Of a DNA stretch of 64,000 nt, positions 23,931 through 32,449 are shown piece after piece. This DNA is from JACVRM01 sp963817375. GTDB lineage: Bacteria; Actinomycetota; Thermoleophilia; Gaiellales; Gaiellaceae. The stretch is taken from assembly GCA_963817375.1 (NCBI GenBank), contig CAWFOB010000003.1, positions 1 through 64,000 on the forward strand, in the 5' to 3' direction. The position numbers and the translations under genes were made by a program. The notes under the pieces are model-generated. The model did not search any database, was not told where the DNA came from, and was given only the letters and a program-made list of their open reading frames with translations. How positions within the stretch are numbered: the first letter of the stretch is position 1; every line of letters begins with the position of its first letter.

Positions 23931-24311
23931 CTACGCCTGCTGCTCGACGACCATGAGGTTGTTGCCCTCGCTGTCGCGGAAGCCGAAGAGCAGCGGCACG
24001 GTGCCGTCGCCGCCCATCAGCTCGTCGTCGACGTCGACGCCGCTCTGCTTCAGCGCGGCGTGCTCCGCGCGCGCATCGCGCGTGGACAGCGAGATGCCCG
24101 TCTGGTGGCCCGGCTGGAACTCGCCCATCGGGGGCGCGAGCGCGATGGCCGCGCCGCCGTCCGGGGGCGACACCTCGACCCACCGGTCGCCCTCGCCGTA
24201 CGGGACGTCGGCGATGACCGCGAAGCCCAGCTTGTTCGTGTAGAAGGCAATCGCCGCGTCCTGGTCGGACACCGGGATGATCACGCGGCCGATGTTGGTG
24301 ATGCCTGGCAC
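23931..24311 (-). CDS. VOC/glyoxalase family protein
   Basis: A 126-residue two-motif vicinal-oxygen-chelate protein: NIGRVIIPVSDQDAAIAFYT, FAVIADVPYGEGDRWVEVSP, and the C-terminal LLFGFRDSEGNNLMVVEQ with the usual metal-ligand glutamate. Relatives include glyoxalase I-like and bleomycin-resistance-like proteins; substrate unknown. GTG at 24311 is preceded by AAAGGAG at 6 nt. It is divergent from the copper-storage-like gene, whose ribosome binding site has the same CGAAAGGAG context. Confidence 0.85.
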   Translation of the reverse strand: MPGITNIGRVIIPVSDQDAAIAFYTNKLGFAVIADVPYGEGDRWVEVSPPDGGAAIALAPPMGEFQPGHQTGISLSTRDARAEHAALKQSGVDVDDELMGGDGTVPLLFGFRDSEGNNLMVVEQQA

Positions 24312-24391
24312 GTCGTCTCCTTTCGTCGCTTCGCAGGTGTAGACGCTCGTGCGGCGCGCAAATCATCGGCGTCCCGACGAAAGGAGCGTCC

Positions 24392-24790
24392 ATGTCCATG
24401 CGGGAGATGATCGCGGCTCACCCTAGCCCGCCGCTCGTCGATGCCGACGCGCTCGCGCGCTGCATCGAGGAGTGCTTCACGTGCGAGGCCACCTGCATCA
24501 GCTGCGCCGACGCCTCCCTCGGCGAGGACGCCCGCGGCGAGCTCGTCGCCTGCATCCGCGACTGCCTCGATTGCGCCGACGTCTGCGCGGCGACCGGGCG
24601 CATCCTTGCCCGTCAGGCCGCCGGTGAGGCGTTCGTCCGCGCCGCGCTCGAGGGCTGCGCGCAGGCGTGCCGGGTCTGCGCCGAGGAGTGCGGTCGCCAC
24701 GCCCGACACCATGAGCACTGCCGGCTCTGCGCGGAGGAGTGCCGCCGCTGCGAGGACGTCTGCAACGAGGTCCTGCGGCTACTCGGCTGA
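24392..24790 (+). CDS. Cysteine-rich four-helix bundle copper-storage-like protein (DUF326/Csp)
   Basis: A 132-residue protein with about 20 cysteines arranged in CxxxC/CxxC helices: CIEECFTCEATCISCAD, CIRDCLDCADVC, CAQACRVCAEEC, CRLCAEECRRCEDVC. This is the pattern of the Csp copper-storage four-helix bundles (DUF326), which bind Cu(I) along the bundle core. There is no signal peptide, so it would be a cytosolic (Csp3-type) form. AAAGGAG precedes the ATG. Its 3' end overlaps the convergent phosphotransferase gene by 12 bp. No copper exporter is seen nearby. Confidence 0.85.
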   Translation: MSMREMIAAHPSPPLVDADALARCIEECFTCEATCISCADASLGEDARGELVACIRDCLDCADVCAATGRILARQAAGEAFVRAALEGCAQACRVCAEECGRHARHHEHCRLCAEECRRCEDVCNEVLRLLG

Positions 24791-25675
24791 CCGGAGCGCC
24801 CGCCGCAGGATGACGGCGAACCAGCGGTCGAAGCGCGGCAACTCGTGGTCCGGCAGGTGGTCGCGCTGCCGTGCCCACGCGAACGCATGCGCGAACGCGG
24901 TCACGCGGAGCGCCAGATCCAGCGCCTGCTCGAGCCCCGGCCCCCAGGGCTCCAGGTACGCGGCTCGGAGCCGTCCGAACCACGGGTCGCCCGGCGCGAG
25001 GCCGGTCGCCTCCTCGAGGAAGCGGAAGGTCACGATCAGCGAGCCGAACGGGTGCGAGACGGACGAGTCGCCCCAGTCGAGGACGCGCAGCACGCCGTCG
25101 CGGTCGTAGACGTTCGCCTGGTGGAGATCGTCGTGCTGGACGCTCGCGGGCATCCCCGTCGCCGCGAGCTCGGCCGACAGCTCGGCGAAGCGCGGCGCGA
25201 AGGCCCTGAGCGCCTCGATCTCGTCCGGGTCGAGCGGAAGCTCGCACGCGAGCAGATCGTCGAAGCGCTCGGGGAACGACTCGACGCGCAGGTCTGGGAC
25301 GCCGTCCGCAAGGTGGTCCCCGGCGTGCGCGGCCTCGCCGCGCTGGAGCTCGGCGTAGCGCGGGAGCAGCTCGAGCCACGGCTCGGGCGGATTGCCGTAT
25401 GCGCCGAGCGGCGTTCCCGCATCCGCGGTCAGCAGCCAGCTGCGCTCCTCGTCGTGGGCCAGCACGTCGGCGACGAGGCCCGGCCAGCGCGCCGCGAGCT
25501 GGGCCGTCATCCGCGCCTCGAAGGCCTGCACGGCGCCGCAGGCCTTGAACCACACGACGCCGCCGGCGACCGGGACGCGCAGCACCTGCGACCAGGGGCG
25601 GTCGTGGGTCAGCTCGATCGGGCCCATCGGCTCGACGTGGGAGCGGATCCAGCTCTCGGCCGCGACGCGGTCCAC
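24779..25675 (-). CDS. Aminoglycoside phosphotransferase-family kinase
   Basis: A 298-residue APH/choline-kinase-fold protein. The catalytic Brenner loop SVQHDDLHQANVY near residue 180 and the metal-binding VLDWGDSS near 200 are intact. The N-lobe lysine may be in VVWFKACG. Members phosphorylate small hydroxylated molecules, and few are true resistance enzymes. TACGGT lies 6 nt before the GTG, overlapping the -10 element of the divergent antiporter. Confidence 0.82.
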   Translation of the reverse strand: MDRVAAESWIRSHVEPMGPIELTHDRPWSQVLRVPVAGGVVWFKACGAVQAFEARMTAQLAARWPGLVADVLAHDEERSWLLTADAGTPLGAYGNPPEPWLELLPRYAELQRGEAAHAGDHLADGVPDLRVESFPERFDDLLACELPLDPDEIEALRAFAPRFAELSAELAATGMPASVQHDDLHQANVYDRDGVLRVLDWGDSSVSHPFGSLIVTFRFLEEATGLAPGDPWFGRLRAAYLEPWGPGLEQALDLALRVTAFAHAFAWARQRDHLPDHELPRFDRWFAVILRRALRSAE

Positions 25676-25681
25676 CGGAGC

Positions 25682-25691
25682 ACCGTAATGT
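25682..25691. promoter_or_regulatory. Overlapping divergent -10 elements (ANNNTANNNT)
   Basis: ACCGTAATGT holds TACGGT on the minus strand and TAATGT on the plus strand, sharing TA. Each is exactly 6 nt from its start codon (GTG 25675 and ATG 25698). The complete intergenic gap is 22 bp. Confidence 0.6.
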
Positions 25692-25697
25692 CCGCCG

Positions 25698-26966
25698 ATG
25701 AGCTGGGCGCTCCCGACGATCGCGCTGGTCGTGCTCGGCTACGCGGCCGTGTCCGCGCGGCTCGACGGCACGTCGGTGACCGCGCCGATTGTGTTCACCG
25801 GCGCGGGGCTCCTCCTCGGAGCGAACGTCCTCGGCATCGTCGAATTCAGTGCGAACGGCGAGACGGTGAAGCTGCTCGCGGAGGCGACGCTCGCCGTCGT
25901 GCTGTTCGGCGATGCCGCGCGCATCGACCTCCGGGCTCTGCGCGGCGAGTACGGCGTGCCGGCGCGCCTGCTCGGGATCGGGCTGCCGCTGACGATCGCC
26001 GCCGGGCTCGGTGTGGCCTTGCTCGTGTTCGGCTCGCTGGCCTGGCCCGAGGCGCTCGTGCTGGCGGTCATCCTCGCGCCGACGGACGCGGCGCTCGGGC
26101 AGACGGTCGTCACGCTGCCGGCGCTCCCCTCGCGGATCCGACAGGGTCTCAATGTCGAGAGCGGGCTGAACGACGGCCTCTGCGTGCCCGTCTTCACCGC
26201 GGCGGTCGCCCTCGCATCGGCCGAAGCCGGCCTGGTGAGCGACCAGAGCGCGGCCACGCTGGTCGCCGAGGCGATCGGGTACGGGGTCGTCTTCGGCGCC
26301 CTGGGCGGAGCGGCGGCGGCCGCCGTCGTGGTGGTTGCAGGCCGACGCGGGCTCGTCCAGCCGGCGTGGCTCCAGGTCGCGCCTGTCGCGGGCGCCGCGC
26401 TTGCCTACACCTCAGCCGACGCGGCCGGCGGGTCGGGGTTCATCGCCGCCTTCGTGGGCGGCGTCGTCTTCGGCGGGCTGCGCCGGCGGATGGGCGGCGA
26501 GGTCGGGTACATGGTCGAGGAGCTCGGCGCACTGCTCGGGGCGGCGACCTTCGTCGTCTTCGGCGCCGTGCTGCTCGAGCCGGCGCTCGGCGACATCACG
26601 TGGGCCGTCGTCGCGTACGCCGTTCTGAGCCTCACCGTCGTGCGGATGGTCCCGGTCGCGATCGCGATGGCGGGCACCGGCGCGCGCCGGCAGACGGTCG
26701 CCTTTCTCGGCTGGTTCGGCCCGCGCGGGCTCGCCTCGATCGTCTTCGCCGTCCTGCTGGTCGAGGCGCAGGGCGAGCTGCCGCACGAGAGTGTCGTGCT
26801 GACGACGGTGTTCCTGACGATCGGGCTGTCGGTGCTCGCGCACGGCGTGACGGCGGCACCGCTCGGGCGCCGCTACGCGCAATGGTTCGGAGCGCACCCG
26901 CAGCCGGAGACGCTCGGCGTCGAGACGGGCGACGTGACCGTCGGCCCGTGGCGCACTCCCGCCTGA
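25698..26966 (+). CDS. CPA1-type Na+(K+)/H+ antiporter
   Basis: A 422-residue polytopic membrane protein with about 12 hydrophobic helices. The characteristic motifs are AVILAPTDAALGQTVV and NVESGLNDGLCVPVF (ESGLNDG), which carry the ion-binding acidic residue in the CPA1/NhaP family. It lacks the long cytoplasmic tail of the second antiporter at 40302-41885. It probably exchanges protons for Na+ or K+ for pH and salt homeostasis. ATG at 25698 fits the leaderless spacing. Confidence 0.87.
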   Translation: MSWALPTIALVVLGYAAVSARLDGTSVTAPIVFTGAGLLLGANVLGIVEFSANGETVKLLAEATLAVVLFGDAARIDLRALRGEYGVPARLLGIGLPLTIAAGLGVALLVFGSLAWPEALVLAVILAPTDAALGQTVVTLPALPSRIRQGLNVESGLNDGLCVPVFTAAVALASAEAGLVSDQSAATLVAEAIGYGVVFGALGGAAAAAVVVVAGRRGLVQPAWLQVAPVAGAALAYTSADAAGGSGFIAAFVGGVVFGGLRRRMGGEVGYMVEELGALLGAATFVVFGAVLLEPALGDITWAVVAYAVLSLTVVRMVPVAIAMAGTGARRQTVAFLGWFGPRGLASIVFAVLLVEAQGELPHESVVLTTVFLTIGLSVLAHGVTAAPLGRRYAQWFGAHPQPETLGVETGDVTVGPWRTPA

Positions 26967-27030
26967 GGCCCCGCGGCTTCATCCGACCCGGGTGACGCAA
27001 CGCCCGGCGCGCCCTGCAAGGGTGTCGCGC

Positions 27031-28671
27031 ATGGAGCCCGGCGCCGTCGCAAAGGCCTCATCGAAGGTCCTGCTCACCCTCGCCGCGGCGCAGTTCCTGA
27101 TGATCCTCGACTCGTCCGTGATGAACGTGTCGATCGCGACGGTCGCGGCGGACGTCGGCACGACCGTGTCGGGCATCCAGGTCGCGATCACCGCGTACAC
27201 GCTGGTCATGGCCGCGCTGATGCTCACCGGCGCGAAGGTGGGAGCGATCATCGGGCGCAAGCGGGCCTTCTCGATCGGACTCGTGATCTACGTGTGCGGC
27301 TCGTTCACGACGTCGATCGCGCAGAACCTGCCCACGCTCCTCTTCGGCTGGTCGTTCCTCGAGGGCGTCGGGGCGGCGCTGATCCTGCCCGCGATCGTCG
27401 CGCTCGTCGCGAGCAACTTCCCGGTCGAGCGCCGCGCCGCCGCCTACGGCCTCGTGGCGGCGGCCGGCGCGATCGCCGTCGCCGCCGGCCCGCTCATCGG
27501 CGGCGCCTTCACGACGTACCTCTCCTGGCGCCTGGTCTTCGCCGGCGAGGTGCTGATCGGCGCCGCGATCCTGTTGCTGGCCCGGCGCATGAACGACGCT
27601 CCGGTCGAGAAACGGCCGCGCCTGGACTACGGCGGCTCGGTGCTGTCGGCGCTCGGCCTCGCGCTCTTCGTGTTCGGCGTGCTGAAGGCGGGGGAGTGGG
27701 GCTGGATCCGGCCGTCCGAGGGCGCGCCCTCGTGGAGCAACGTCTCGCCGACGCTCTGGCTGATGGTGGCGGGGCTGTTCGTCATCTGGCTGTTCTTCGT
27801 CTGGGAGAACCGCGTCGCGGCGAAGGGCCAGGAACCGTTGCTGCTCCCCTCGATGCTGCGGAACCGGCAGCTGGCTGGCGGACTGACGATGTTCTTCTTC
27901 CAGTTCTTCGTGCAGGGCGGCTTCTTCTTCATCGTCCCGCTGTTCCTCTCGGTCTGCCTCGGCCTGTCGGCAATCGCCACGGGCGTCCGGCTGCTGCCGC
28001 TCTCGCTGACGCTGGTCCTCGCGGCGGTGGGGATCCCGAAGCTGTTCCCGCGCGTCTCGCCGCGGCTCGTCGTGCGGGTCGGACTGCTCGCCCTGCTCGC
28101 GGGCACGGTCGTCCTGCTGGCGTTGCTCGACGTGGACGCCGGGCCGGAGATCGTGTTCGTCCCGATGCTCCTGATCGGGCTCGGCATCGGGGCGCTCGCC
28201 TCGCAGCTCGGCGGCGTCACCGTCTCGGCGGTGCCCGACGAGCAGACCTCCGAGGTCGGCGGCATCCAGAACACGGCGACGAACCTCGGCATCTCGCTCG
28301 GGACGGCGATCGCCGGCTCGATCCTCATCGCGACGCTCACGACCTCGTTCCTCACCAACATCGAGAACTCGAGCGCGATTCCCGAGCGGGTGAAGCAGCA
28401 GGCGAACGTCAAGCTCACCGGCGGGGTGCCGTTCATCTCCGACGCCGATCTCAACGCCGCGCTCGACGAGACGCACCTCCGGTCGCGCGCGACAGATGAC
28501 GCGATCGCCGCCTACCAGGACGCGCGGATCGACGGGCTCCGCACGGCGCTCGCCATCCTCGCGCTGGTCACGATCCTGGCAATCTTCCTGGCGGGCGTCA
28601 TCCCGACGGTGCAGCCGGGCCAGAAAGACCCCGGCGCCGCCGCGGCGGCGGAGCCGGCAGCGTCGACCTGA
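27031..28671 (+). CDS. DHA2-type MFS drug exporter (EmrB/QacA-like)
   Basis: A 546-residue proton-driven exporter with 14 predicted helices. It shows the DHA2 signatures FLMILDSSVMNVSIATVAAD in TM1, GAKVGAIIGRKRAF (motif A), GPLIGGAFTTYLSWRLVF (motif C) and a long loop before the last helices (residues ~430-500). Substrate is unpredictable. ATG at 27031 has an AAGGG about 7 nt upstream; GTG 26992 is an alternative. The methyltransferase and rhomboid-like genes follow in the same direction. Confidence 0.85.
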   Translation: MEPGAVAKASSKVLLTLAAAQFLMILDSSVMNVSIATVAADVGTTVSGIQVAITAYTLVMAALMLTGAKVGAIIGRKRAFSIGLVIYVCGSFTTSIAQNLPTLLFGWSFLEGVGAALILPAIVALVASNFPVERRAAAYGLVAAAGAIAVAAGPLIGGAFTTYLSWRLVFAGEVLIGAAILLLARRMNDAPVEKRPRLDYGGSVLSALGLALFVFGVLKAGEWGWIRPSEGAPSWSNVSPTLWLMVAGLFVIWLFFVWENRVAAKGQEPLLLPSMLRNRQLAGGLTMFFFQFFVQGGFFFIVPLFLSVCLGLSAIATGVRLLPLSLTLVLAAVGIPKLFPRVSPRLVVRVGLLALLAGTVVLLALLDVDAGPEIVFVPMLLIGLGIGALASQLGGVTVSAVPDEQTSEVGGIQNTATNLGISLGTAIAGSILIATLTTSFLTNIENSSAIPERVKQQANVKLTGGVPFISDADLNAALDETHLRSRATDDAIAAYQDARIDGLRTALAILALVTILAIFLAGVIPTVQPGQKDPGAAAAAEPAAST

Positions 28672-28717
28672 CCCGCGGCGAGCTGTGGCCGGCGCCTGAC
28701 GCAGGCATTCTGCGCGC

Positions 28718-29302
28718 GTGAAGCGCGACGACTGGAACCGCCGCTATGCCGCGCGCGAGCTGATCTGGACCGGCGATCCGAACCGCCGCTTCGTTGCCGA
28801 GACTGCCGGCATGCCGCCGGGCCGTGCGCTCGACCTCGCCTGCGGCGAGGGCCGGAACGCCGTCTGGCTGGCCGAGCGCGGGTGGGAGGTCACCGGCGTC
28901 GACTTCGCCGAGGTCGCGCTGGAGAAGGCGCGGGGGCTCGCAGCCGCCCGCGGCGTCGAAGCGACCTGGGTACATGCCGACCTGCTCGAGTACGACGCGC
29001 CGGGCGAGGCGTTCGACCTGGTCGCGATCCTGTACCTCCAGCTCCCGGCCGACGAGCGTGGCCGGGTGCATCGGGCCGCGGCGGCGGCTGTGGCGCCCGG
29101 TGGCACCCTGCTCGTCGTCGCACACGATCGCAGCAACCTCGAGCACGGCCACGGGGGCCCGCAGGACCCGCGCGTGCTCGCCACGCCGGAGGAGGTGGCC
29201 GGGGATCTCGACGGCCTCGAGGTCGAACGGGCCGGCGTCGTCGAGCGCCGCGACGGCGACCTGGTGGCGCTCGACTTGCTCGTCCGCGCGCGCCGCCCCT
29301 GA
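28718..29302 (+). CDS. SAM-dependent methyltransferase (TehB-like)
   Basis: A 194-residue class I methyltransferase. WNRRYAARELIWTGDPNRRF is typical of TehB/thiopurine-type N-termini. Motif I is ALDLACGEGRNAVWLAERG, the acidic loop is VTGVDFAE, and APGGTLLVVAHD is motif III. Related enzymes detoxify tellurite or methylate small molecules. CATTCT 6 nt before the GTG would allow leaderless expression. The stop overlaps the next ATG (TGATG), so the two are coupled. Confidence 0.82.
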   Translation: MKRDDWNRRYAARELIWTGDPNRRFVAETAGMPPGRALDLACGEGRNAVWLAERGWEVTGVDFAEVALEKARGLAAARGVEATWVHADLLEYDAPGEAFDLVAILYLQLPADERGRVHRAAAAAVAPGGTLLVVAHDRSNLEHGHGGPQDPRVLATPEEVAGDLDGLEVERAGVVERRDGDLVALDLLVRARRP

Positions 29303-29955
29303 TGGCTGCGCTTCGCGAATGGGTCCGGAGCGCGCCCGGCACCTACATCTACCTCGCCGTCATCCTGGCGACGGCCTGGGTGCTCGACTCGGCCGGCAGC
29401 AGGCGCGCGCACCGGCTCGTGCTCGAGCGCAGCACCAACCTCCACGAGCTTGCCGTCCACCCGGTCCGGGTGCTCTTCGAGAGCGCGTTCTGGGTGGCGG
29501 CGCCGTGGAACGCACTCGCCTGGTGCGTGCTCTTCACGCTCGTGCTCGCCCCGGCCGAGCACTGGCTCGGGACGCTGCGCTGGGCGGCGGTGCTTGCGGC
29601 CGGGCACGTCGGCGCGACCGTCATCACCGCCGCCGGGCTCTGGGTCGCCGTCCGGGCCGACGCCGTCGACCGCGCTGTGACGCACTCGGTAGACGTCGGC
29701 GCCAGCTACGGGTTCCTCGCCGTCGCCGGCGTGCTCGTCTACCGGCTGCCGCGGCGGTGGCGCGTCCTCGTCGTCGCCGTCGTCGCCGGCGGGCTGCTTC
29801 TCTACCTCGCCGTCGACTCGAGCTACGCCGACGCGGGGCACCTCATCGCGTTCGCGATCGGGCTCGCGTGCTACCCGCTGGCCCCTTCTTCGCCCTGGGC
29901 CGCGGGTAGTCCCAGGACCGTGGCCGGTCGAGTGCCTCCCACTCGGGTCGTGTGA
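29302..29955 (+). CDS. Rhomboid-like membrane protein
   Basis: A 217-residue polytopic protein with about six helices (YIYLAVILATAWVLDSA, ALAWCVLFTLVLAPAEHWL, WAAVLAAGHVGATVITAAG and others). VDVGASYGFLAV could supply the GxS serine and DAGHLIAFAIGL the histidine of a rhomboid protease. The spacing fits the family, but the L1 region is reduced, so it may be inactive. The start overlaps the methyltransferase stop by 1 nt. Its last 113 bp overlap the end of the minus-strand acetyltransferase. Confidence 0.68.
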   Translation: MAALREWVRSAPGTYIYLAVILATAWVLDSAGSRRAHRLVLERSTNLHELAVHPVRVLFESAFWVAAPWNALAWCVLFTLVLAPAEHWLGTLRWAAVLAAGHVGATVITAAGLWVAVRADAVDRAVTHSVDVGASYGFLAVAGVLVYRLPRRWRVLVVAVVAGGLLLYLAVDSSYADAGHLIAFAIGLACYPLAPSSPWAAGSPRTVAGRVPPTRVV

Positions 29956-30487
29956 TCGACATGACCAGGGCGTCCGTGATCTGGCCGCGGTGGCGGCGGT
30001 ACGCGCGCATGACGCCCTCGCGTGTGAAGCCGCACTTCTCGTACGAGCCGATCGCGCGCTCGTTGTCGGGGTCGACTACCAGCCCGATCCGCTCGAACAG
30101 CAGCTCGCCGAAGCCGAAGTCGACGAGCGCGTTCATGGCGTCGGTGCCGAAGCCGCGCCCGACATAGCCGGGCAGCATGAAGATGCCGACGTCCGCGCGC
30201 ATGCCCCCACGGAGGTCGTGGAAGCCGCACTCGCCGATCAGCTCGGCCGAGCCGAGCTCGCAGATGGCGAAGAAGTAGGCCGACTCGCCGTGCTTCTTCG
30301 ACACCTCCTCCTCGAAGAAGCGGTCGGCGCCGGCCTTTCCGACCGGCATGTGGAAGCCCGTCAAGTGCGCGATCTCCCGGTCGTTGATCGCCGGCACCGT
30401 CCGCTCGATGTCCTCGCGCTCGAGCGGGCGCAGGTAGACGCGCTTGCCGCGGATGAAGGGATTCGGGTGGACGGAAGCCGAAGCCAC
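29843..30487 (-). CDS. GNAT acetyltransferase (RimJ/RimL type)
   Basis: A 214-residue N-acetyltransferase. RVYLRPLEREDIERTVPAIN opens the domain, GECGFHDLRGG and the acetyl-CoA pyrophosphate loop GYVGRGFGTDAMNALVDFGF follow, and ERIGLVVDPDNERAIGSYEK closes it. RimJ/L types acetylate protein N-termini or small amines. The C-terminal ~38 residues are basic and low-complexity where the gene overlaps the rhomboid-like gene by 113 bp. TAGAAT lies exactly 6 nt before the GTG, indicating a leaderless mRNA. Confidence 0.87.
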   Translation of the reverse strand: MASASVHPNPFIRGKRVYLRPLEREDIERTVPAINDREIAHLTGFHMPVGKAGADRFFEEEVSKKHGESAYFFAICELGSAELIGECGFHDLRGGMRADVGIFMLPGYVGRGFGTDAMNALVDFGFGELLFERIGLVVDPDNERAIGSYEKCGFTREGVMRAYRRHRGQITDALVMSITRPEWEALDRPRSWDYPRPRAKKGPAGSTRARSRTR

Positions 30488-30493
30488 GCGGCG

Positions 30494-30499
30494 ATTCTA
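30494..30499 (-). promoter_or_regulatory. -10 element of leaderless GNAT gene
   Basis: TAGAAT on the minus strand, 6 nt before GTG 30487. Confidence 0.55.
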
Positions 30500-30517
30500 C
30501 GGGGGCGTCCCGGGACA

Positions 30518-30550
30518 GACGAAAGGCCCGCAATTGCGGGCCTTTTCGTC
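30518..30550. terminator. Strong hairpin terminator
   Basis: GACGAAAGGCCCGC and GCGGGCCTTTTCGTC form a long stem with an AATT loop and one bulged base. It lies downstream of the greA/ASCH/racemase genes on the minus strand and upstream of the GNAT promoter. The T/A-rich foot and position fit an intrinsic, probably bidirectional, terminator. Confidence 0.8.
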
Positions 30551-30634
30551 GGAGGATTGGGCTATTCGAGTGTTGCACGGCCGGGCCTGGATGCCTAGTC
30601 CCCAGCCGTGGGTGAATCGGCGATCAGGCCGGAT

Positions 30635-31606
30635 TCAACGTAAGACGAACCCGGTGCCAAGCTCGTCGCGCGGGTCGAGCACGAAGCGGTGCTCGCCGGT
30701 GCGGTAGGCGGTGCCCTCGACCTCGGTGAGGAGGCCGGCCGGCGTCTCGCCGAGGATGCGGGCGAGGAACGTCGTGCCGACGATCGAGTCGTGGCGGAGC
30801 TCGTCCCCCGGCCCGAGGGCGCGGTCCGCCGCCAGCAGCGCGAGGCGCGCCGAGGTCCCGGAGCCGCACGGCGAGCGGTCGATCTCGCCGTCCGCGAACA
30901 CGGTCACGTTGCGCTGGTGGAGCGGCCCGAGCTCCTCGTGGAAGATGACGCCGTAGATACCCTCCAGGCGCGGATCCCCTGCGACCTGTGCGACCGGCGT
31001 GCCGCTCAGGGAGTGCTTGATCTCCCGGCCGGCGGCGATGATCTCCGGCAGGCGTTCGGGCGTGACCGTAAGCCCGACGCGCCCGGCAGGAAGCGACGCA
31101 TAGAGCGCGCCGCCGAAGGCGACATCGACGGTCGTGCCGGCCGCCTGGACGTCGCGCGCCACGACGGTCGAGGGCACGTTGCGGAACGCGACCGCCTCGA
31201 CGGCCCCGCCGCGCATGCGCACCGCGGCGACGACGCGCCCGGAGGGGACGTCGATCGCGATGTCGACGGTGCCGTCGGCCGGCGCGGCGACGGCGCCGGA
31301 CTCGACCGCCCAGGCCCCGAGCGCGATCGTCCCGTGCCCGCACGCCGTGGAGTAGCCGTCCTTGTGCCAGAAGAGGACGCCGAGGTCGGCGCCGTCGTCG
31401 TCGGGCGGGACGAGGAAGCAGCCGTACATGTCGGCGTGGCCTCGGGGCTCGTGGCAGAGCAGCCGGCGCACCGCGTCGACGTCCGGGCGCGCGGCCGCCT
31501 GCTCGCGCCGCTCCGCAACCGTGCTGCCGCCGATCGGCGGGACGCCGGCGGTGACGATCCGGAACGGCTCCCCGGCGGTGTGGTAGTCGGTGGCCTCGAC
31601 CTCCAC
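30635..31606 (-). CDS. Proline racemase / 4-hydroxyproline epimerase family
   Basis: A 323-residue cofactor-independent racemase. Both catalytic cysteines are present: STACGHGTIALG (C89) and DRSPCGSGTSAR (C247). This separates it from trans-3-hydroxy-L-proline dehydratases, which have Thr at the first site. Proline racemase and hydroxyproline 2-epimerase cannot be separated by eye. The start (ATG 31606) lies 2 nt from the stop of the ASCH gene, and the strong hairpin at 30518 follows. No hydroxyproline catabolic partners are visible. Confidence 0.87.
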   Translation of the reverse strand: MEVEATDYHTAGEPFRIVTAGVPPIGGSTVAERREQAAARPDVDAVRRLLCHEPRGHADMYGCFLVPPDDDGADLGVLFWHKDGYSTACGHGTIALGAWAVESGAVAAPADGTVDIAIDVPSGRVVAAVRMRGGAVEAVAFRNVPSTVVARDVQAAGTTVDVAFGGALYASLPAGRVGLTVTPERLPEIIAAGREIKHSLSGTPVAQVAGDPRLEGIYGVIFHEELGPLHQRNVTVFADGEIDRSPCGSGTSARLALLAADRALGPGDELRHDSIVGTTFLARILGETPAGLLTEVEGTAYRTGEHRFVLDPRDELGTGFVLR

Positions 31607-31608
31607 GG

Positions 31609-31989
31609 CTAGTACCGCTCCACTAGGCGGAAGCGCTCCGCGACGACGAGCGTGTCGTCCGTGATCGCCTGGCCGGCCCAGAAGCGCTCGTGGGCGGCGC
31701 GCCAGTCCGCGACCGACTCGAAGCCCTCGCCCTCGTCGCGCGCGAACTGGACGTCGACCTCGCCGGCGCGAACGACGCGTACCTCCGTCGTCTCGACGAC
31801 GCCGACCGGCTCGTCGTCCCAGCCGAGCAGGAGCGAGCGGTCGCCCGCCTCCGGCAGGCGATCGTCCGGGCCGTAGTCGGAGCGGAGGCCGGCCGTTGCC
31901 GTCTTCTCGCCGCGCAGAACGGCATCCACCAGCCGCCGGCGAAGGTCGGTGCGCGCGTAGCCGAGCTCCATCGGCGGCGCGTCACTCAC
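31609..31989 (-). CDS. ASCH domain protein
   Basis: A 126-residue ASCH-fold protein. The GEKTATAGLRSDY segment matches the GxKxxT motif, GDRSLLLGWDDEPVGVVET forms the central strands, and FARDEGEGFESVADWRAAHE precedes the final helix. ASCH proteins are PUA-like and bind RNA or hydrolyse modified nucleosides such as N4-acetylcytidine. The gene lies 7 nt after greA, and its GTG start has no evident Shine-Dalgarno, so coupling is likely. Confidence 0.82.
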   Translation of the reverse strand: MSDAPPMELGYARTDLRRRLVDAVLRGEKTATAGLRSDYGPDDRLPEAGDRSLLLGWDDEPVGVVETTEVRVVRAGEVDVQFARDEGEGFESVADWRAAHERFWAGQAITDDTLVVAERFRLVERY

Positions 31990-31996
31990 GGCGGGC

Positions 31997-32443
31997 TCAG
32001 TCGCGCAGGTCGAGGATCGTGGCCTTCCACGCCCCTCGGGGTGCGGCGACCTCGACCGTGTCGCCGACGCGCTTGCCGAGGACGGCGGCGCCGAGCGGCG
32101 AGGTCGGGGAGGCGGTGCCTGCGCCGCCGAGCGGCGAGAGCTCGATCTCGATGCGGTCGCCGTTCTCGTTCTCGACGACGATCGTGTGGCCGACGTGCAC
32201 GACCTCGGAGCCGGTGCCGTCGACGACGGTGGCGTTCTCGAGGCGCGCGCGCAGCATGGTGATCCGCCGCTCGAGCAGCCCTTGCTCGTTCTTCGCCGAG
32301 TGGTACTCGAAGTTCTCGGAGAGGTCGCCGTAGCCGCGCGCGACGGCGATCGCCTCGACGACCTCGGCGCGCTTCGGGCCCTCCAGCTCGGCCAGGTCGG
32401 CGGCGAGCTTGTCGTACTGGGCGCGGGTCATCTCCTCGGTCAT
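31997..32443 (-). CDS. greA: Transcription elongation factor GreA
   Basis: A 148-residue Gre factor, which rescues backtracked RNA polymerase by stimulating transcript cleavage. The N-terminal coiled coil contains the diagnostic tip YGDLSENFEYHSAKNEQ with the D and E that reach the polymerase active site. The C-terminal FKBP-like domain has SPLGAAVLGKRVGDTVEV. TACCCT 6 nt before the ATG indicates a leaderless promoter. It heads the greA-ASCH-racemase run ending at the hairpin at 30518. Confidence 0.93.
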   Translation of the reverse strand: MTEEMTRAQYDKLAADLAELEGPKRAEVVEAIAVARGYGDLSENFEYHSAKNEQGLLERRITMLRARLENATVVDGTGSEVVHVGHTIVVENENGDRIEIELSPLGGAGTASPTSPLGAAVLGKRVGDTVEVAAPRGAWKATILDLRD

Positions 32444-32449
32444 GCGGTG

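Noticed and set aside
24281..24718. Minus-strand frame opposite the copper-storage-like gene
   Set aside because: It overlaps two well-supported genes with good ribosome binding sites and has shadow-type composition.
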